64,000 nucleotides of DNA, from positions 24,884,996 through 24,948,995 of the forward strand of contig JAFMSR010000007.1 in NCBI GenBank assembly GCA_022818135.1. Reading direction: 5' to 3'. Of the stretch, positions 58,687 through 64,000 are shown piece by piece. A model generated the notes under the pieces. It was not told the DNA's origin, ran no database searches, and worked only from the letters and a program-made list of their open reading frames with translations. A program made the position numbers and the translations under genes. This DNA is from Saxidomus purpurata. Lineage: Eukaryota > Mollusca > Bivalvia > Venerida > Veneridae. The stretch's first letter is position 1; the number at the start of each line of letters is the position of its first letter.

Positions 58687-59130
58687 TTGCAAACTTTCTT
58701 TCAAACAACTGATATATTACATGTTGCTCAATCAGGATTTCGAAAAAAACATTCATGTCAGACCGCTCTAATACTTCTAGTAGGTAAATGGTTAGAATAT
58801 ATTGACTCTGGTAAACTTATTGGCACGGTTTTTCTTGATTTCAAAATGGCTTTCGACATGGTAGACCATGATATTTTACTGCATAAATTAGAATTGTATC
58901 ATTTTACATCGGATACAGTAGAGTTGTTTCGTTCATATTTATCTAACATAACCCAGATAGTAAAAATTGGCGTTTGTCAGTCCGAAGAACAAAGCATAAA
59001 GACCGGCTTTCCCCAGGGTTCGATATTAGGGCTCCTCTTATTTCTCTTATATGTAAATGATATACCCTGGGTTTCAGAAGACGCAATAATAGATATGTAT
59101 GCAGACGATTCAACTTTATACGCTTCTTAA
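58687..59130 (+). pseudogene. LINE reverse transcriptase, largest intact block
   Basis: A 147-codon frame with RT blocks A (FLDFKMAFDMVDH), B (TGFPQGSILGLLLF) and C (DMYADDSTLY). The catalytic YADD is intact. The frame stops just after, so the ORF2 protein could not be made whole. Confidence 0.88.
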
Positions 59131-59405
59131 GTATAAATAACTAGTTCTCTGTGAACAACATGGCACTAAACCAAAACAAAACTACATGCATGCTTATTGG
59201 ATCGCCCTATAATGTGTAAAGATCTCAACCCCTTGAGCTTACCATACTTGATTGTCCTATAAAAGTTGTAGAAAGTCAAAAGATAATTGGGGTTTACGTT
59301 GATCAACACTTAAAATGGAATCTAAAGATAGAGAAAACATTATGCATAAAACTGTCAAGTAAATTTACACTACTTCGTAGAATATCCAAATACCTCACTC
59401 TAGAA

Positions 59406-59883
59406 GTGAAACAGATGTTTTATAATGCATATATTCTTCCTGTTCTTGACTATGGGTCAATCACATGGGGTAATTGTACAAAACAGCTCCTTTTTAAACT
59501 AGCCAGTATTCAAAAAAATATCATAAGATGGATATTAACAAAGCCTTTGCGTACACCGTTGGCACCGCTGTTTAAAGAATTAAAGTGGTTAAATGTTCAA
59601 GATCGTCACAAGTTTCACAATGCTACTATAACTTATAAAGCTCTTCACAATATGGCACCTTCGTACATATGTGAATTTATCCGTATTTCTGAAAATAAAA
59701 GGTATTATTTACGTTCCAGCTCAATGGGTATGTAAACATACTAGATCTCGAACTGAATATCTTAACCAGTCATTTAAAGTTGTTGCTATGCAAACTTGGA
59801 ATTCTATACCAGAAATCATCAGAAACGCAGTTTCCTTAAATGCTTTCAAAAATCAATACAAAACGTATCTGCTTAATGTTTAA
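59406..59883 (+). pseudogene. LINE ORF2 C-terminus, frameshifted
   Basis: Two overlapping frames (59406-59735 and 59671-59883) carry consecutive parts of the C-terminal region. They are offset by one frameshift near 59728. Confidence 0.8.
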
Positions 59884-60107
59884 TATGCTTTTTAATCACT
59901 GGTGTTCAGCTCATTTCTTTTGTGTGTGAAATGTATCTTTTTATATTTTTTGCCTATGCAATGTATGTTGATATGTTGTTGTGTTATAGAAGGCCTCATT
60001 GAAAATATGTATGTATACATTTAATATAATTTAATTTTGATGTATATGCGTAATGAGTTTGTACCTTTTGAAAATAAAGAATTTATTATTTTTATTATTA
60101 TTATTAC

Positions 60108-60455
60108 CTTCATGTTAGTAAGAAACATATACAGTTTTAATGTTTTCCATTTGATATATCATAGGAGTACTGTAACGTTTGCTTCTATATTTAAATTGGT
60201 AAATATTGGAAGCTTAAACAGATTTTTTAAGTAATATTTCTCCTTGCTTTTCCTTGTCTGACAAGCTACATGTTTGTGTGAAGCATATACAGTTTAAATA
60301 ATTGTAGTCATTTAGTCATGGTGTACCGTAATTTTTGTCTCCTTTATTTGTATTGTTAAATAGCAGCTCTAGGCTTTGAAATAATTTTTTGAAGACAATG
60401 TCTCTTTTTGGTCTCCTGTTATTGTAATATATCAAAATGCATATGGTTGAGCATA
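60108..60455. other. Non-coding stretch
   Basis: AT-rich. Confidence 0.4.
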
Positions 60456-60700
60456 CTACATGTTTGTCTCTTAATATTATTTCAACAATAATGTAGATTG
60501 TACTGGTTTTCATAGAGTACATACATGCGCTGGTGGTCTATCAAATTACATGTTTGTCTCTTGATATTATTTCAACAATAATGTAGATTTTACTGTTTTT
60601 CATTTTTTCATATAATACAAACATGATCTGGTGGTCTTGCAAACTACATATTTGTCTCTTTATATTATATCAATATTCATGAAGATTGTACTAATACTTT
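60456..60700 (+). repeat. Three tandem units of ~95 bp
   Basis: Units start at 60457, 60543 and 60644 with '(c/t)tacat(g/a)tttgtctctt' and contain 'tattatttcaacaataatgt' and 'tggtggtct'. Confidence 0.75.
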
Positions 60701-60879
60701 AGTGAGTATATAAAAGATATGAGTAGAAAATTGGCCGTGTTTAAATGAAAAGCCAAAAACGCATCGTAAAGAAGTTATGATTGTTAGTGACTTACAGAAA
60801 ACATGAGCTATGTAGCATTTTTTCTCATCATGGTGCTCTTATACAATATACATAACGTTTTCTCATAAACTGTAAAATA

Positions 60880-61600
60880 GTCAGTGAATTTTAGCAATAA
60901 GCTATTTTTCTGCATTTGAAATAAATTTAAAAGGGAGATAATCGATTTTTGCAGTTTTTGTTTCTTCCTATTAAATACAATTTTAAATATCAAAAAATCT
61001 TATAATTTCATTTATTAAACATATTTGTTTCTAAAAAGGTATTAACTATCCTTGTCTTAAGATTTAAATATTCACTATTTTTTTTACTAACGGCTAGTAT
61101 TCTGCATCTGAAAAAAGTAAAAAGGGAGATAATATGAAGTTTTAAACTTTTGATTTAACATATTAAATACAACCTAAAAATGTTAAAAAAAATAAAGACT
61201 TCACGAATTAAATATAATTGCTTGGAACTCATATTGAGTATACTTTTGCATTTTTCTATTAAGGTAGCAATTTATTAATCTATGAACAAATATATAAAAA
61301 AAAAATTCAGCAGTGCAAACATTTAAAAATATTTGTATAGAAATATGTACAGCTTTTGTTTTTTTATCAATTAAATGCAAGTAAAAAATGTTTCTTAGAG
61401 CTTCACCTAATTGATATATTTGTCTGAAAATACTACTAATAATGTATATTTCTATATTATAATTAAATCGGCACTACAATAATTTAAATATCCCTAGACA
61501 TGGTTTTAATGCAATGAAGAAATTTTATAAAGGGAGATAATAAAATATCTAAGCTTTGTCGGTTACCTATTTCATACGTTTTTTTAATTCAAATAGTTTT
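60880..61600 (+). repeat. Diverged repeat with 'aaagggagataat' motifs
   Basis: The motif occurs at about 60930, 61120 and 61533. Around the first two, 'ctgcat.tgaaa' before and 'tattaaatacaa' after are shared. Confidence 0.5.
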
Positions 61601-62109
61601 TGCATAATTTCACTTAGTAAAGAAAACTATCAAGTATACAGGCATGTATTTCAAATCAGCCAGTATTTTAGTTAATAAAGTTTTGGTATAGTATATATGC
61701 AATTTCCATTTGCGGGTTCCATTTGCCCTTTTGCAAATGGTTTAGAAGTTTGTAAAGACTTCCTATGTAAGTGTTTAGGGTAACATGTTTAGAGCAAACA
61801 GTTTTTGTCCATCTCTATGAAGCTGTTGGTCACTGCAGGACACAACCTTCATTAGCTTATCTTTGTTGTTTTTTAATATGTTTGTTTTTCTCTTTTACAA
61901 GTCTGGATTATCGGCATGGTCTATGTTTTATTCAGATACTCACAAGTTATAGATGACATAAACTATAGAAATATAACAAAACATGAGTAATATTAAAACT
62001 TATTCATTTAATTACAGAAATACAAAAGATAGATAGATGTTTACTTAAATTATGAAAACTACAAATCTATCAATAATAACAAACAAACAAGAAATTTATA
62101 ATTGAACAT
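61601..62109. other. Non-coding stretch
   Basis: Includes a small hairpin ccatttgcccttttgcaaat+gg (about 61720-61741). The start of the following LINE is not defined. Confidence 0.4.
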
Positions 62110-64000
62110 AATCAAAGATAGAAATGTATGTAATATATACAGCGAATTCAATGAAAATTAAAAAAAATACTCATGGAGGAGAACCAATCTTATACAGCAG
62201 GCTAGATTAGATTTTTCTGTCAAGTCAAGATTTTCTTCAATTTGTAATAAATTGTGAAATAGGAATCTGATCATTTTCCAATTATTCTAACACTACATTT
62301 AGAAAATATTTCACATGGTAAGGGTCTTTGGAAATTCAATAATTCTCTGCTGAATGGTTATGATTTTGTAAAGTGTATAAATAAAAAAAATTGAGGATAT
62401 CAAAATGCAATATTGTATACCAGTCTATTATATGCAAAAATATCTGAAATAAATGAAGATGAACTACAATTTGTTATAGATGATCAGTTGTTTTTGGAAA
62501 CCTTGCTCGCGGAAATAAGAGGCAATACAATTTTATATGCAAGTTATATGAACAAATGTAGAAATACAAGAGAACAAGCTTTACTTAATAACATTACAGA
62601 ACTAAAAAGCAATTTAAATGAAACGAACAAAGAAACTCTAATACATTTACAAATATAATTACAAGGATTAAGACAGGAAAGACTAAAAGGTCATTTAGTT
62701 AGGCCGAGGGCCAACTTTATAGATAATGGTGAAAAACCGACCAAGTTCTTTTGTTATCTACAAAAAAGAAACTATTTTTATAAAACAGTACATTTAAAAC
62801 AAAAAGAAGATGGTTTTATCATAAGCTGTCAAAAAGAAATTTTAAATGGAACAAATACTTGTTGTAGGAAACTTTACTTTACTTTAAGTTATATTCTGAA
62901 ACTGTTAATATAAACAATTTTCTAGAAACTGATTTTCTGGAACAACTCGGACATTTTGTAGTTAGGGCTATAAATGTTGCTTTCTGTAAAGGTGAACTTT
63001 CAGTTACACAAAAACAGGGAATAATTACATGCATACCAAATGATGGTTTACCAAAAAATACTTAAAGAATTGGCGCCCTATTACTTTACTAAATACAGTT
63101 TACAAGTTTAAAGTGGAATTATGCGCATTTTTTTCAAGTAAAAATCCAGCTGAAATAGGTGTGTATACAAAAGGGTAGAGGAAATAACAGCTTTTAACAT
63201 GATACATCAAACTCTTCCCACTGCCAGTATGAAATAATAACTTTCCAAATATTGATTTTCTTATTTTGACTGGGAGAGTTTTTTAGAAAAAACAACTGCA
63301 TGCAGGAGTTGCTTCCCTTCCACTGGCGAAATCTCTACCAACAACAACAACGACACAATCAATTATCATTTTATCAGTCCAAATATTTATTTCTAAAGCA
63401 CCAACTTCAAATGCTTATGCGGTATTATCATTAATTTAACACATTTCAATGCACAGCAACAAAAATTGCTTTTATTAAACTTTTGTCACCAAAAATACAC
63501 TATGTGCAGTAAGATGCGCATAATGTCACTTTAACTAAGCAACATTAATGGTACATTAGCAAAAAGATTTAAAATAGTATTAGATATTCTTATTAATGCT
63601 GATCAATCCGGTTTCATTAAAGGGAGATTCATTGGAGGAAATTACAGACTGTTATATGATATATTATCCATAACAGAAAAGAATAAAATACCAGGACTCT
63701 TAATGTTGATCGATTTTGAAAAAGCATTTGACACATTATTATTAGACTTTATAGATTAAACTTTTGAATATTTTAATTTTGGGCCGATGTTTCGAAAATG
63801 GATACATTTTTTAACACAGATGTAAGAAATACAGTCCTGTTAAATGGCCTTTTATCAGATTTTTTTAATGTAAATAGGGGCTGCCGTCAGGAAGATCCAA
63901 TAACTCATTACATTTTTATACTTCGTTCAGAAATTCTAGACATAAAAATAAGAAACAGTAAATCAATCAAGGGTATAACAATAAAAGGAATATAATATAA
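62110..64000 (+). mobile_element. Tx1/L1-like LINE, degenerate, runs off the window
   Basis: The endonuclease end (SWRRTNLIQQARLDF, then GKGLWKFNNSLLN near 62320-62360, with frame changes) is followed by a linker (62413-62658). Then come the L1-type block NGEKPTKFFCYLQKRN (62730-62780) and RT block NWRPITLLNTVYK (63070-63105). After a MITE insertion RT resumes: ADQSGFIKGRFIGGNYRL (63600-63650), LMLIDFEKAFDT (63700-63735), then NGLLSDFFNVNRGCRQEDPI (63844-63900). Several stops and frameshifts make it inactive. The YADD region and 3' end lie beyond the window. Confidence 0.85.
63112..63530. mobile_element. 419-bp MITE with TTAA target duplication, nested in the LINE
   Basis: The inverted ends agtggaattatgcgcat (63112-63128) and, on the other strand, agtgacattatgcgcat (63530-63514) differ at two positions. 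They are flanked by TTAA on both sides (63108-63111, 63531-63534). It splits the LINE's RT between NTVYK and the NGTLAKRFK block. TTAA targeting is typical of piggyBac-type elements, though the terminal bases do not allow a firm call. No protein encoded. Confidence 0.85.

Larger units (their letters stand above)
57725..60107 (+). mobile_element. CR1/L2-like LINE, degenerate
   Basis: Endonuclease remnants come first (GDMNINYS near 57840, SSDHYPV near 58035), broken by stops. A linker and reverse transcriptase follow. The RT (58600-59130) reads LNNYRPISILPT, QSGFRKKHSCQTAL, TVFLDFKMAFDMVDHDILLH, GFPQGSILGLLLFLLYVND and YADD. After a gap of a few residues the thumb and C-terminus continue (59406-59735; PVLDYGSITWG, then a frameshift near 59728, then TWNSIPEIIRNAVSLNAFKN). 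The 3' end is AT-rich with a short (ATT)n tail near 60085-60107. The 5' end is truncated. The RNase H domain is absent, as usual for this group. It lies about 60 bp after the host gene's last exon, same strand. Confidence 0.85.

Overview
This is eukaryotic nuclear DNA, AT-rich and gene-poor. It most likely comes from a bivalve mollusc. The evidence is GT-AG split exons, several tRNA-derived SINE families, CR1/L2-like and Tx1/L1-like LINE relics, and many degenerate elements ending in a 'gagcgatataggg...cctcttgtt' type terminus. I associate that style of repeat with bivalve genomes, but the species call is inference. There is no sign of bacterial organisation.

One host gene can be followed on the + strand through most of the window. 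I count nine candidate exons between 15220 and 57665: 15220-15324, 21568-21767, 24347-24694, 26916-26997, 35011-35117, 38456-38680, about 40584-40737, 54008-54048 and 57441-57665. Most consecutive exons agree in splice phase. Together they describe a single-pass membrane protein: a long cysteine-rich ectodomain with EGF-like Cys spacing, a Thr/Ser/Pro/Glu-rich linker, a follistatin/Kazal-type domain, a transmembrane helix, a basic juxtamembrane stretch and a hydrophilic tail. The 5' end (signal peptide) was not found. Two phase breaks (21767 to 24347, and 38680 to 40584) suggest at least two missed exons.

Nearly everything else is mobile-element debris, mostly inside the introns. 1-15 kb: a hairpin MITE, a tRNA-SINE, a minus-strand C2H2-containing selfish-element relic, a 0.85 kb inverted-repeat element, a mariner N-terminal relic, and a 1.5 kb inverted-repeat element enclosing an internally deleted LINE. 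15-31 kb: SINEs and degenerate tandem-core elements between exons. 31-34 kb: a decayed DNA transposon with a plus-strand SWIM/YqaJ-exonuclease gene converging on a minus-strand THAP-DDE transposase gene. It is damaged by stops, a homopolymer tract and a 36-bp retroelement stub with an apparent 8-bp target duplication. 35-57 kb: more tandem-core elements, including a perfect 233-bp tandem duplication just before the Kazal exon, a 3 x 178-bp array, a 9-copy ~155-bp array bounded by C-rich inverted termini, and a minus-strand LINE 3' end with a (TG)n tract. 57.7-64 kb: a CR1/L2-like LINE directly behind the last exon, then a Tx1/L1-like LINE that contains a TTAA-flanked 419-bp MITE and runs off the window.

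No complete protein-coding gene is contained in one open frame. Most open frames of 60-100 codons are chance or repeat-derived.
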